Origin: Thereva unica
Lineage: Eukaryota > Arthropoda > Insecta > Diptera > Therevidae
Direction of reading: 5' to 3'
Length of the DNA: 64,000 nt
Assembly (NCBI GenBank): GCA_949987705.1
Contig: OX465282.1
Coordinates: forward strand, 125,012,310-125,076,309
The position numbers and the translations under genes were made by a program. Below, piece by piece: positions 31,330-42,899 of the stretch (positions are counted from its first letter, which is position 1; the number at the start of each line of letters is the position of its first letter). Below the pieces are notes generated by a model. It did no database searches. It saw only the letters and a list, made by a program, of their open reading frames with translations, and was not told where the DNA came from.

Positions 31330-32650
31330 AACATGATCATAATTAAATAAGACATAAATATTTTGATTTTGCACGCATTTCATTAGCTCTGAATATGAAT
31401 CCAGTTTTTCCTAATATTACTTTCTCTCATCAAACAAGAAATATAAACAAGTTTCTGTAAACATCACGATTCAATAAATACCACAGTGTGAATCTATTCA
31501 GAAAAAAGGCCCCAAAGAAAAACACAATCACATTTGTCCTAAAAATAATTGTCTAGTTTTAAATTAACCGGAAATGACATTTGATCATTGCAACTCACCC
31601 AGAAAAGTAGAAAGTAAAATCCAATCAGGCCACTTTAGGCAAATTCGATTGCACAATCTGCACCAACAATAATGTACAAATTGACAGTTTTCTCTCGCTG
31701 CCATTGAGCGCTGGCCCTAATCTATGCTCGTAATTAATCCCGGTGCCCCATGGAGTGCTGGGGCCCCCGAAAAGAATGAAGGTCCCCTACTCTCCGCTAG
31801 TGGATCATCTTCGAAAAGTCCATAGTCACGTCATATCTCAATCGGCCAGATTACCGCACAATTCGCAAACATGACATAACCTCAAAATGTAAGACAGCTG
31901 CTTATGCAATTTTCTCTTAGTTTTTTCCTCGGTTGTACATTTTTAATTAAGACTCCGGTGTGCTAGCAATAAACCTATTTGTCTGCAGAGAGCCTAAATA
32001 CAAACAGCGCGGCAACAGTACATCAAAACGTATGAGCCGTCAAACGGACGAGCCGACGGACGGACAGCTTCATGAAGTCAATTAGCCGCGGATTGGCGAG
32101 GCGGAAAAAAGCCGATCGGACATTTCCAAATTTCACTTTCCGTCATTGTCAGCGTCCACACCGAGGGCTGGACTTTGGCATTCCGGTCTTAATTAGATTG
32201 GGATCCAGGAGGCTCCGATGTCCGGAGGTGCCCACTCGTTGACGTTTCTTTTTTGCTGCCATCAATCCGCCGGTGATCCCCTGATCTGCAATGCTTATGA
32301 GGCCCGGCCGCGTGAATATTGGGCCTCGTTTAATGGGCCGCCAATCGATTCCCATCGCTCGTTCCGAAGGCTTTATTTATCGATTACATAAAAGTCTTCA
32401 CACTTTTTTTTAGCCTTCGGATGTTGGTCAGACTGATTTTAAATCGCCATTAAGCGGACAAACAACGGATGTGGTCCAATTACTGAGGATCAGTTCTCAT
32501 GGATGCGCTCGCTCTGAAGGGGCCTTCGGTGCATCTTTGAGGCCTCTGCGCAACTGGGATGCATAAATATGCGTCTTCGGCTTGATTAATTCATGCTGGG
32601 ACGCGGTGCGTGCGAATGTTGCTTAAATGCTTTAATAAAGACGTTTCCTG
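31330..32650. promoter_or_regulatory. complex non-coding block with homeodomain-type sites, candidate enhancer
   Basis: The sequence changes to balanced composition without repeats or long frames. It has many homeodomain-type cores: GTAATTAATCCC (31,73x), AATTAGCCGCGG, CTTAATTAGATT, TTATCGATTAC and GATTAATTC. It resembles intergenic regulatory DNA of flies in texture. Function is inferred from texture only. It may also hold an undetected RNA gene. Confidence 0.3.
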
Positions 32651-33679
32651 ACCTTTTTTAGTTTTAAGGTAAAAATGTTGCAATTTTGAACTATTTTTTT
32701 AGGTGTTTGAGGTTTTTTACTAAAGGATTGCTTCATTAAGTCTTCGTGGATTTATTTTATTGCACTTTAATTTAATCTATGCGAATCTCATTTGGATACC
32801 ATTGATTTTATTTAAATAGATTGGTATTTTCGTTCCGTTTTTCTACTAGGTCAACTTATGTTTGCCGTGAAATGTAATGTCTCTCCTGACCGGGATGGTG
32901 ATGCTCAGTCATGTATTAAATCTTTTTTAAATTTTTCATATTTACGGGCCCATTTATTTGTAAATGCATTACACTGATATTTAATCATTTTCCAACATTA
33001 GCATAATTGACAAGAAAGATAAGAAGAAATTAGGAAAAGTTAGTGTCAGCCACAAAGTTTCCACAAAGTAGTAAATTCATGCCGTTGTTAGGTCCCCAGC
33101 TTACAGGTAAACAGGGGGCTAACACGTTACTTTGTGCTTGAGCCCCCGTCGTATACTGCTGGAAGCGTGATGGAAATAGACTCCTGCAAGGTCATTTTCC
33201 TACGGAGTGCTGGATAATAGTAGTCGGGCGGAGGGAAGAATAGTCTCTTAGAAAAAATTATCCCAATCTAAGGTGACACAGGATATTTCGAGTCCTTGGT
33301 CGCTAATATTCGAACTCGGGATTTCTGGCGTCCTCCAGTTTCACTTACTCTTCACACAGTAGAGGAGAGGAGGGTTATCTCAGTGTCCTCAAAAACCAAA
33401 GGAGCCTATGCCCCAAGCTTGTCGCCCACTCAATGAAAGAGATTTTCTTCAGGACTCGCGAAGCTCCATTGGTCTTCAAAAATGTACTTCATTCTTGGCT
33501 AAACCTCTGCGCAAACTCTAGGCTCTATTTTATTTTTCTGGAATTTATCTTGACTTTTGTATATTAGGTCACGTTCAGCCCATACCGAACAAAGGCGAAT
33601 CTAACAACAATAGTTAAAAGCAATTACTTTTATGTTCTCCAAAATCAAGGAGCCAATTTATATTAATAAAAGAAAGTGG
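32651..33679. other. no gene seen
   Basis: Unassigned. No open frame over 60 codons that looks coding and no repeat boundaries. Confidence 0.45.
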
Positions 33680-33687
33680 TCTGTCAG

Positions 33688-35371
33688 CAGGCGCGGATTT
33701 AGAATTTTGTTTGGGGGGGGGGGGGTCACGGAATTAAAAGTAAACCAAGAAAGCGAACAACAAGTAAACACTGAAAGCATTCGACGATTTACTTGGACAA
33801 AATGGAACGCTTTCATTTCACCAACGGAACCAATATCATCAGAGGGTGGTAGAAGCTGAAAAAAGTTTCCTTCAGACTTTTCATAACCCAGCATCTGTGT
33901 GTACAACGGGACTCACAAGTAAAGGAAAGCCGAGATCGATGTTATTATGTAGGGATAATGAACTTCTCTATAATCGTGACACTGACGGAAAAGTAGATAT
34001 TCTGGTGGCAAATGATAGGAACTTCAGGGCACTCTTCGTTGAATTTGGTGACTTTAGTCTTCAGCATCATTTGGAAACCGCAGGTTCAATCGCGACATAT
34101 ATCAGTAAAACCACCCAAAATCAACTTATGGAAGCCTGCAAAGACGAAATTCAGTAAGCTATTCTGAAAGGAGTTAGAGCGGCAAAGTTTTGCGCAGTTG
34201 TATTTGATGAGACGAACGACAATTCTTATACAAAACACCTTAGCTTATCCTACTACTACTACTGCAACAGAGCAGAGAATTTCATCACATTTTGCGATGC
34301 ATACCAAGCAATTCGTTCCGAGGATATCGTCATCGATCTGTGTGAGAAATTCGACTTGGACCTAAAATATTTGGTTGGAATTAGAACAGATAGTTGCTCG
34401 CTAATGGCGTCTGATTTGAAAGGGGTAGGTATGTCAAGACTTGACGAAAGTAGCCATTCACGCAAGACGTTGTTGTTGCAGTAATCATTTGTTAACAATT
34501 CTTTATTAAAATCTTCCAAAGTTTCAAATTGTCGCAATGCTTCAGGAACAATGAGAGCAGTTTTGGCTTTGGCTAACGGTTTTGCAAACTTTTTAAAAAA
34601 CATCTTGGTGGCAAATCACTTAAGGACTTTGCAAGACTGGTAGAAACCAACTTTACTAGTTGGGTAGAAAATCACGTTGGGCACATGCAGTTTGAGGGTG
34701 AACAATTAATAAAAAAGTGTGACGCACTTAATGAGATTTCGGTGTGGGAGGACGCGAAAACTGCATCTGCTGCGGCAAATCTTCGTCTTGTACTTTTCAG
34801 CCTAGAGTCTCCGATTTCATCTGCTTGGTTAAATGACGTTCTAGGCGTGTATAATATTCGTACTATTTGATTTTTTATCATAGTCATTAATAACATAAAT
34901 AAACTTTTACTTTTCGTACGTATCCGGTACAACTTTACCTTTGAGCCGAATACTCCAAACGTCTTCATTAGATTTAAAAAAACAACGGATATGATCAAAG
35001 ATACCCTTGCTGACCAAAACATGTGATGAAGATTCTGGTTTTCGACGGTTATTTACTGAAGCCCAACATCTCGCTGCACAATTGGATGAGGAATTCAAAG
35101 AAGCACGGGTTGTTTATCGTCAAAAAATCAAACTCCAGAAGAATAATCTTCATTCCTTTATTGGACAACATTGTTACCGAATTTAATGAAATGCTTTCTC
35201 CAGACATGTTGGACCGAGGCGTAGATCAGTTGAGACATTCAAGATGTTCGACAAGTAGCAGAAGCGTATCAGCAGGTTTTGGTTTCTCCCATCTCAACTA
35301 TTATTGCATAGTTCGAGCTTTTGGGGGGGGGGGTCATGACCCCCGTGACTCCCCCCTTGAATCCGCGCCTG
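33688..35371 (+). mobile_element. hAT transposon, ZMYM1-like, degraded, 8-bp target duplication
   Basis: The left end CAGGCGCGGATTTAG and right end TGAATCCGCGCCTG are inverted repeats, each followed inward by a G- or C-run. The 8-bp sequence TCTGTCAG flanks both ends (33680-33687, 35372-35379), the hallmark of hAT insertion. At 1.68 kb the unit is shorter than full-length relatives and contains broken transposase sequence, so it is a dead or internally deleted copy. Confidence 0.93.
33846..35210 (+). pseudogene. hAT transposase (ZMYM1/DUF4371 type), broken
   Basis: The first block (33,846-34,157) contains NFRALFVEFGDFSLQHH and ATYISKTTQNQLMEAC, typical of the DUF4371 region. A TAA at 34155-34157 interrupts it, and the same frame continues with VVFDETNDNSYTKHLS (first catalytic-type Asp) and IRTDSCSLMASDLKGV (second). 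Later blocks are out of phase: ALNEISVWEDAKTAS near 34,720, TEAQHLAAQLDEEF near 35,050 and FIPLLDNIVTEFNEMLS near 35,150. The C-terminal dimerisation domain with ERSFS is missing. Between 34,430 and 34,610 no match is seen. The known role of the family is cut-and-paste transposition. Confidence 0.85.
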
Positions 35372-35479
35372 TCTGTCAGTAGGTGTGTGTCTGCTTGTGC
35401 GTACCGTCACGCTCTGGGGCCAAACTAAAAGAGATAGAAATCTTATTTTTTTGTAGATGCATGGATACCCCAACAGGTG

Positions 35480-35940
35480 ACTAAAAGTTTCCGTTTTTTC
35501 AATATTTTAATTAGTTTAGTACGTTTTTTCACCTTTTTCTACTCTCTACGTTTGACCCACTTTCATGTAACCAATCAACCCAGTGCCCATATGTATAGTT
35601 CAATGGAATATGACATTTTTGTAAAAAAAAATCAAGATGGCGGCTCCAAGATGGCGGCTCCAAGATGGCGACTCCAAGGTTGTTCCAAAAAACTAAAAAA
35701 AACGATTTTAAATTAAAATGAACTAAAAAGTAAAAAAAATAATTCTGAAGGTAAAGTTTTTATTGCTCCAAACAGTATATGGGAACGACATACGTTTCAA
35801 AATGTAAATAAGCGTGGGGCGCTAACGAAAAGTTCCAGTGTTGATAAAATAACATAGCTCGAGAGTATGTATTTACTAGATTTCTTTAGAGGCACCAAAT
35901 TGTCCATTTTTGGACTGGGCGGTGGGTGCTGAATTTGTAA
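35480..35940 (-). repeat. dispersed repeat A, copy 3
   Basis: On the minus strand, in order: CAGTCCAAAAATGGACAATT, AACACTGGAACTTTTCGTTA, GCGCCCCACGCTTA, TTTACATTTTGAAACG, GGAGCAATAAAAAC, TTTTTAGTTCATTTTAA and three tandem GGAGCCGCCATCTTG-type boxes. Same landmark order as copies 1 and 2, inverted. Confidence 0.75.
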
Positions 35941-36139
35941 AATTGATTACCTTTATTGGCAGAATGAACGAAGCTATGCACAGGGCGTCTAATCCCCGAA
36001 CACAGCAAAATCTTTGCGGACGATTCTGAATATGTTTGGCTAAGTGTTGTAAGTACCGACTAATAGTACCGATGTATAGTTCAACAGAACTAGACTAAGA
36101 TTTTTCTTTCTTAACATTCAATCAAGGCATTACTGGACC

Positions 36140-36440
36140 GTCTCTAGTCCGGTGTCCCTCAAGGTTCAATTCTTTCAACCTCTTTCTTCTTAATTTTCAT
36201 AAACATTCGTATTTAAATCCCTTGAATCCAATTCACAGCTTGGTCAATGATAGCAGCCTGTGTTAATCTTCAATAATGTAAGCCAAGCATGTGCCAGATG
36301 TTTGTTTCAACATGGACAACTTATGTCTAATCCAATCAACACGAATCTCGAAATCACTTTTAGATTGGGCAGTAAGGAAAGTATTGAATTTAATGCATTT
36401 AAACATTCAAAAATGAAATGTTGTTTAATCTCCCATGTAA
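36140..36440 (+). pseudogene. non-LTR RT relic, palm region
   Basis: Near 36,150 the plus strand reads SGVPQGSILSTSFFLIFINI, the RT fingers/palm block. Near 36,230 NPIHSLVNDSSLC stands where NPIxSFADDSTLC is expected, so the catalytic Ala-Asp-Asp has become Val-Asn-Asp. Near 36,380 ESIEFNAFK and KMKCCLISH follow, matching the FNASKTxCCLLS block. Pieces are in different frames. CR1-like by motif; the copy is dead. Confidence 0.65.
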
Positions 36441-36524
36441 GCTTCCTTATGGTACCCCGTTTCAGTGGATGGCTTGGATGTAACGGCTGATTCATAAATA
36501 TCATGTCAAAATCTTCGAAAGAAA

Positions 36525-36835
36525 AACCTTAGAAGAATTTTTGGGTCGGTAAGAGTGTACCAAAACGAATGGTACATTAGAACGAACGAAGAGCTTGAAG
36601 AAATGTATGATGAAATAAATATAGCAGTATACACATAAAACTGGGCAGACTAAGATGGTTCAAACTGGGCAGAATACGACGCTTCGGACATGTTTTCTGT
36701 TCCTCTGAAGAAAGAATGTTAGCTTGGATTTTTAATTGTAGATCAATAGGAAAAAGGAGCGGGGGACGACCAAGCAACGGGTGGATGGATGGCGCACTAG
36801 AAGATAGAAGGGACTCCATGAGGCCCTAGAAAAAG
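36525..36835 (+). pseudogene. C-terminal relic of another non-LTR polymerase
   Basis: One frame gives LRKIFGSVRVYQNEWYIRTN, EELEEMYDEINIA, KLGRLRW, FGHVFCSSEERM and SGGRPSNGWMDG. This is the conserved tail (LRxIFGPV...IKxGRLRWxGHV...GRPxxRWxD) of many arthropod non-LTR polymerases. KLGRLRWF is followed at once by KLGRIRRF, suggesting a small in-frame duplication. Only the tail is present. Confidence 0.75.
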
Positions 36836-36859
36836 AAAAGATCTGCTTAGATCTAGTAT

Positions 36860-37470
36860 TTTTCGCCTACAATGGTTCAAGTAATTTGTCCTCTTTTGAT
36901 TTTAGGTTATATTTGTCGATAGTTTTAAATATAATATTATAAACGCAAGAGATTACGCCATATATGCCACTAAGACCTAGAACGCATGCCGAGCCTTTAC
37001 ATCCAAAATTCTATACCTCTGTCTTTCTTCAAACGTATATACTACAAGGGAAAAACGATAGACCCTGACGTAGTGCGTATCATAGAATAGTCCCAAGAAT
37101 ATGCATTAGTACCATATGGAACCTTTGCACCCTTTCCTACCATAGCAAGCTCTTGAACAAACTAACAACGCTAACTAACTAGGTAGCCCTGGCGATATTC
37201 GGGAATGGTTTTAGTCAGTGTATCCTAGCATGCTGAAAACTAAAATGATCGCCAGCAACTAACTAAGGCAATTGTAGAGTGCTAAAGAAGATTGGCAATA
37301 ACATACCTCAGAGAGGAGTCCTCTCAGCGTTAGTATGGCTTAGGGCAATTATTGGCATACATAACTCAGTCTATTCCGATCAACTACTTAGTATAGCTAT
37401 GGGATAGTGAGGTCATCCGTTGTGGTCCCGGTTGTGGACGCAGTCCTGTGTGTGAGTTAGCGGTGTTTGT
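36860..37470. other. no gene seen
   Basis: Unassigned sequence with short frames only. Confidence 0.45.
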
Positions 37471-37477
37471 ATGAAAT

Positions 37478-37645
37478 TAGTTGAACTACGCTGTGATAAG
37501 TTTGTATCTTGGATGAGTTCCCGCTGTGGACCGAATCTCTAGTTGAACTGCACCGTGTCTTTGGTGGGATCTTGTGGGGAACCTGCATTTGAACCTCGCT
37601 ATGTTTTAGATAGGATTTTGTGGAGAATTTAATTCGGGCTTCCAA
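37478..37645. repeat. three diverged ~55-bp tandem units
   Basis: Units start TAGTTGAACTACGCTGTG (37,480), TAGTTGAACTGCACCGTG (37,541) and ATTTGAACCTCGCTATG (37,587), each followed by a GGGATCTTGTGGGGAA-like segment. They are diverged and show no coding sense. Confidence 0.5.
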
Positions 37646-38091
37646 GAATTGGGTCTGTGGGAGTCGGTAGAAGCCCAACTAAGAATTTAATTAACCTCCG
37701 TAAGAGTAGGACCTCTGCGACACGCTTCAAAGCTCTGTACGAGTTCGCGGTCATTAAGGTTTAGGTATTTTTTTTTATAAATTTCGTATCGGTTTGGGCT
37801 ACAGTTAGATGACGTTGCCTTACAAACAAAAAATAGTACTAGCGCTTAAAAAGGCGAAAAATATGAGTTTTTGACAATTGAAATAGGTCAACAGGTTTTT
37901 GCAAAAAAAAACTGCGAAATGTGGCGATTTTTTGATTGTATTTTGCATTAAAAGCTTTTCTTTTGATGGATGGACACTCAAGTACCGCTGGTTAAAATTG
38001 CATTAAGATAGGTCGCACGGCGTAGGGGCCTTTAGCTTCCTGTGTTGCACACGCTGTGGAAGCTCTTAGAAGGGATAATGAATTCACAAAT
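37646..38091. other. no gene seen
   Basis: Unassigned sequence. Confidence 0.45.
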
Positions 38092-38099
38092 ATGATCAC

Positions 38100-38308
38100 T
38101 AGGGTGGTTCAAAAATGGCAAAAAAAATTAAAAAAAAGTGCACTCCCTATCTTTAAGTTCAATTAAAATGATGATTTTTGGCGGCAACCGGAGAATTTTT
38201 GATTGACACTAACCATTGCGGCCGAGCACATTTCGTTTTAGAGATTTACGATTTTTAAACGATAATACACGTTTTTTTGAAATTTTTTTGCCATTTTGAA
38301 CCACCCTA
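38100..38308. mobile_element. 209-bp hAT-type MITE, 8-bp target duplication
   Basis: The ends are TAGGGTGGTTCAAAAATGGC and its complement GCCATTTTGAACCACCCTA, with one mismatch in the first 20. The sequence ATGATCAC flanks both sides (38092-38099 and 38309-38316). An 8-bp duplication with TAGGG-type ends fits hAT. No coding capacity. Confidence 0.88.
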
Positions 38309-38554
38309 ATGATCACACTGGTAGCTTATTTTCGCAAAATGTTCTTAAATTATAGCCTATAACCTTTCTAGATAATCTCTCTTTCTGTTAGAGAAAACAG
38401 TATGAAAATCCATACAGTAGTTTCTGAGATTAACCCGAACATACACAAACTCAGCGTAACGGGGCACCTAAAGTTATAATAGGTATGGATAAGGATTGAT
38501 AATGAAAGAACAATAATTTCTTTTCCATCGCTAATAATATTACTGAAGTGCTTC

Positions 38555-39557
38555 CCCGACTAGAATTCAACGTAAGGCATGCCTAAAGTTATGTACGGGC
38601 CTGGTGAGGTAAACGTTCGGTATACCAGATTAGACTTGCCTCATGAACACCTCATGTGGCTCTCATAGGGCAGTATAAGGTATATCAAAATGAAATTTGT
38701 TTTATGAATACCTTACGAGGGCCTCATACAAAATACATGAGGCACTCCGCATGCACTCTAAGATTAGGTTTTCATTAGGGAAATCTTACAAGGGCCTTAT
38801 TTGGGAAAGAAGGTGTTTACCCCGTTAGGTATTATTGAGTAATTCCTTATGAGGCCCATTGTATATTGATGAAATTTGATTGAAATTTTCCCCTTTATGA
38901 TATAATTCACATGTAAAACCAAACTACTATGGTTAAGTAACAAAATGTGCTTAATCGCCATCAGACTTTTTAATGTCTCTGGTTTAATAAATTGTAAACT
39001 CATTTTTTTGTCAATCAGCAGTCATATATAGGCAAGCAAGTCATTTCACGAGAGAATTCCGCCGTAGTCGTTGTCCTTTAATCTGCTCTTGGTGGCTATA
39101 GCCCAGTAATTTTAAACATGAACCTCTCGTATAGGACAGGGTTTGACCCTTTTTTTGTATAAAGTGACTGGGCTACTATATAGTCGTGACTTCTGTATTC
39201 GGGGTTTTTCAATTTTTTATTATTAAGAAAAAGAGAAAAAAAATACTTTAGTTTTTCTGAGCTTTTGTCAAGTTTTACTGGTGAGTTATTCTTACCAGCG
39301 TCTATTAAGCCACGATACCTCGAAATGGGGGAAAACTGCCAATGATCTATCGCACGCCTTACATAATAAACGATAGGTACGCATTATATGGCCCTATCCA
39401 TTTTTGCCTGATATGGCCCTCATAAGGATTTTCTAGTTCGGCGGTAATAGGTGAAAAGCGCTACACTTTTCTTCTGGGCCTTATTAGGTCAACATTAGGG
39501 CCTAACAGTCAAATTAGGCTAACCTCATCCGGATCGAACCAAGAAATTCTAGTCGGG
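38555..39557. mobile_element. ~1-kb unit with CCCGACTAGAATT inverted ends
   Basis: CCCGACTAGAATTC at 38555-38568 faces GAAATTCTAGTCGGG at 39543-39557. Inside both halves, variants of TTAGGCCCTAAT, CTTACGAGGGCCTCAT and GGCCTCATAAGG recur many times in both orientations. No transposase is visible. It may be a foldback or non-autonomous DNA transposon; target duplication not identified. Confidence 0.45.
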
Positions 39558-41955
39558 TTCTTATCTACTGTCTAGTAATGCCAAAGGAAGTCACGAATGG
39601 TATGGTTTCCTCCACCTTACATCAATGCTTCTTTTACCCTTACTAGTAATGCAATGGTAGTTGAAATTTGATAATAGGAGCACTCTTCCTTGGCTAGGAT
39701 ATGCTGGGATATGATAGGATTTTCAGTGGTAGGTCAGGTCCCAGGAATATTGAGGGCAACGAAAATAAGATGAATGGGGAACACTAGGAGCAAATCTTGT
39801 AGATGCTTCAGTAGAGAATGTAAAAAATCCTCTGTTTATGACGAAGGAGATATCACCATGCACTTTATAACAATCAACTGCAACGCGACCTCCTGATGGT
39901 GGCACAAAAATACATCGCCAGAAAGCTGCCGCCAATCACATGACACTGGCCGCTTGAAGAACATGAGGCCAGAGAGATAATTCCATACAGCACCCAATTT
40001 GGTAGCTGTGTGAAATAGAAAGCTAAAGATACTAACTTTCTTTGTAGCAGTGGGTTTTCGGATAGAATCAAAGATCAGTGATCCTACGTTGCCTTTTCAT
40101 GCCCAGTTATAGCTCGCCCTCGGTTTTTTGGACTGGACTGTCGCCTTTACGTACTTAGCTACCACTAAGGTCGGAGCCAATGACCGCATTACTTTAGGTT
40201 TGTCCCTTTCGTTCTTTTATAGGAAAATATTCTAGTTTTATGTCAAATTGACCCAGAAAAACTAATAAGTTATCACTAAAAACCCAGTGTTAAGCCACTT
40301 TGGTTAAATTAACACTACTGCACCGTAAAAATCCATAAATACATGCCGAAAAAAACCATATATGCATTTTCGTGAAATTTCTTAAATTACGAAAAGTGTT
40401 TTTTAGCTCATTGACACGAAGATTCATTAAGATTCACGCATAAATCAAGATGGATAAAGGAAGAGGATTTTTAATGACCTGCAATCTGTATTTCACAAAA
40501 GAAAGATTTCTTTCATTTTTGCCCAACCGTAAGACTTAATACACGTATTAACCCAAAGGGGCACGAAGTTCATTTACATAAGCCGATGGGCACTCTCATG
40601 AGGAGCATTGCAGTCGGCGCTTGCCGCGATAAAAGTAAAAGTCATTGAGCGTCTGGAGATGGCGCAGCCTCCTGATCTCTGGAGTATGAAGGTATCAGCC
40701 GCGAAGATGCTCGTTCTTGATCTCGGGCCTTTTCTTAAAGATGGTTTTGCTCACCGTAAATGGATTCAGCTGCTGCCACCTAGAGGGGGTCATTTCTATG
40801 CACTGTAGAGGCTCCTCCACTCTTGTTTATGACATTTTTAAGTGAGTGGAACTGTATGCAGCTTAAGTGGAGCTTCGCTTTTTTTGGCAAGGTGCCTACC
40901 GTCGAACCTTGACGAATAGTAGCTGACCAGTAACTGACACATTTTACCCAGCAGAGAAGTGATAGTGGATTTCATTTCGAAATAGAACGAACGGCGCCGC
41001 ATCTGTGCGCAAATTGCAGGAGAATTTATTATCAGCCGGCCCTGAAAGTGTTGGTTAACAATATATATGCTGCACATGGCCGCCTAATTAATCCACCAAG
41101 TGTGCACCGAGAGCTTGAATAATCCGCCGATGGAGGAGGAAGAACATCACCTCAACAATTGCATAACTCTTTCTTTCTCTCCCTCTTGTTGGCTGTGAAT
41201 GTTACAGTACACAGGTAAGGAGAGGTCAGGTAAATTATCACTCGGCATGGTCTCATCTTCCTATTGAATGCAGCAGGGAAGCATTACTTTGGCAGCATAT
41301 CTTTCCATTTGGATCTTCTGCCAGCAATCCGTATCGACGACGGTCTCGTTCCTCAGTTTCAGATTTTCAGCGAATTTTCAGTCGAAGTGGCACACGGGTA
41401 GGTGGCGTTGCGGACGTATTACGTAAGAATGAAGAATAGGTGGATCGTCGATGCTGATTGATGATGATCGTCACAACGGCATTACTTCTGCCAGAAGATG
41501 TTCCTTTATGTCTTCCTGGAGCACATCGCAGGGGGCAATGTCGCGTGAAATTGGGATTTTATATATCTTTTTGGATATTTTTGCACTTTACGATTGTTTG
41601 CGGGGAGATTATTAATTTTACGGTTTTATATAAAATTTCGTGGCTTTAGGAGATTGAGTAATGATCGTGGGTAAGAAGTTTTGTGTTATTGATGGATTTT
41701 GGTTTACTGAGTTTGGTATTGCAGAAAGGGTTAATTCATTGGTTCCATTTATAACAAATCTTTCTTATTTTACGCAAAATGAAAAAATTTAAACACATTT
41801 TTGCTCATTTTTGCGTATTATGACTCGATGATCGTATCTGTCGGATAGACCAGAGGTTCCTATTACAAATTTTCATACTAAATTTTATAAAGCTTTGTCT
41901 TAATTGAGGCGGATCAAAAATTCATTAAGGATCATTTAACTAACCAGAAACTCTT
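39558..41955. other. no gene seen
   Basis: Long unassigned stretch. A plus-strand open stretch at 40,608-40,808 and some GC-richer blocks look non-repetitive, so host intergenic or intronic DNA is likely. No product is recognised. Confidence 0.4.
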
Positions 41956-41959
41956 TTGA

Positions 41960-42283
41960 ATTTCAATCAATTTTGTTTTTTTAGTTTTTCTGTATCAGAA
42001 GCTTATAGCGATTGCTCGAGAGATGCCTTATCGGATCACTTTTCGTCATTTTACGTAGAGTCATCTCAGTTAGTTCGTGATCGATTACCCCACTGCTTCT
42101 TTTATTCAATTCCCTTTATGTGGTTCAATACCATCTCCGATATTTTCTTGGGGCCTGCCTCAATTCCTCACCATAAAAAGACTAATTGGACGGAAATCAG
42201 AGGGTTGCAAAGGGGAAGCTGTTTTTGGAATAGGAACAACAAACGCCAGCTTCCATTGTAGTGGAAATTGGGAATATGTAAGA
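41960..42283 (-). pseudogene. non-LTR RT N-terminal relic
   Basis: The minus strand reads FPLQWKLAFVVPIPK, TASPLQPSDFRPISLF, the block where RT fingers begin in CR1/L2-type polymerases. A TGA follows. Further downstream only ISEMVLNHI is weakly similar. It starts abruptly at 42,283, where it meets sequence of a different retrotransposon clade, so this is a junction between two insertions. Confidence 0.65.
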
Positions 42284-42795
42284 CAGAGATAGGCACTTTG
42301 AGCTGGTGACAGTAAAGTTACATCTACCGTTTGGCGGATGTAGGAGTCTATGACCCTTTCTAGTGTCCGTTACCTGATGCTTTGACCTCGTTTTCGTCCT
42401 TGCAACCGGATAAGTGTGTGTTCATTAAAAGCTCTATAGACTCGGCCTGCGAATTTGTCTAATCTGCATTCGCCTTTTCTATAAAGGACGGACTGGAGTG
42501 CTCTTTGGACAGTATCTTGCCTAATTTGGCAGAGTCTTCTAGTTTCTCTATACGCTAGCAATACCCCTGCCAGGTATCTCTCTTGGTTGAGGCAATGGCT
42601 TTCTTAAACCATTTAGGGAATCTTTGTAAGGCTGCCAAAGACCTTGCTTGCAACAGCTATTGAAGATATCTTTTGCTAACTTCCCCAGTTTCGAGAAATC
42701 TTCACTCTACCACGGGTGAAAGGTTTATTGCTCCTCCTTATTAGGCAGGATACCTTATTCGCCGAGTGTATATCGTTTAATCGAAAGTATCCCTA
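42284..42795 (-). pseudogene. R1-clade non-LTR relic: endonuclease-RT linker and start of RT
   Basis: On the minus strand: HPWxSEDFSKLxKLAKDIFN near 42,700, LWQPYKDSLNGL near 42,630, then ELLMNTHLSGCKDENEVKAS near 42,390, the conserved THFPG linker of R1-type elements. RVIDSYIRQTVDV and LLSPAQSAY near 42,320 match the R1 RT block LERLIDxYIR...LSPxQHAY. The block expected between these two is missing, an internal deletion of about 100 residues. Frames change several times. Confidence 0.65.
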
Positions 42796-42899
42796 TCTTC
42801 GATTTCTTCTATAATGTCTATACTTTCATGTGGGCACTCTCCAGAAAGGTTTGAATTAATGATATAGCCGAATAGAGACGCTCCCCTCTCGTTATTGTC

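Noticed and set aside
34259..34603. 114-codon minus-strand ORF inside the 33.69-kb hAT element
   Set aside because: Its first half is the complement of recognised plus-strand transposase sequence, so it is mainly a shadow frame.
40773..40790. CTGCCACCTAGAGGGGGT, resembling a CTCF site
   Set aside because: Spacing differs from the CCASYAGRKGGC consensus by two bases; not a credible match without binding data.
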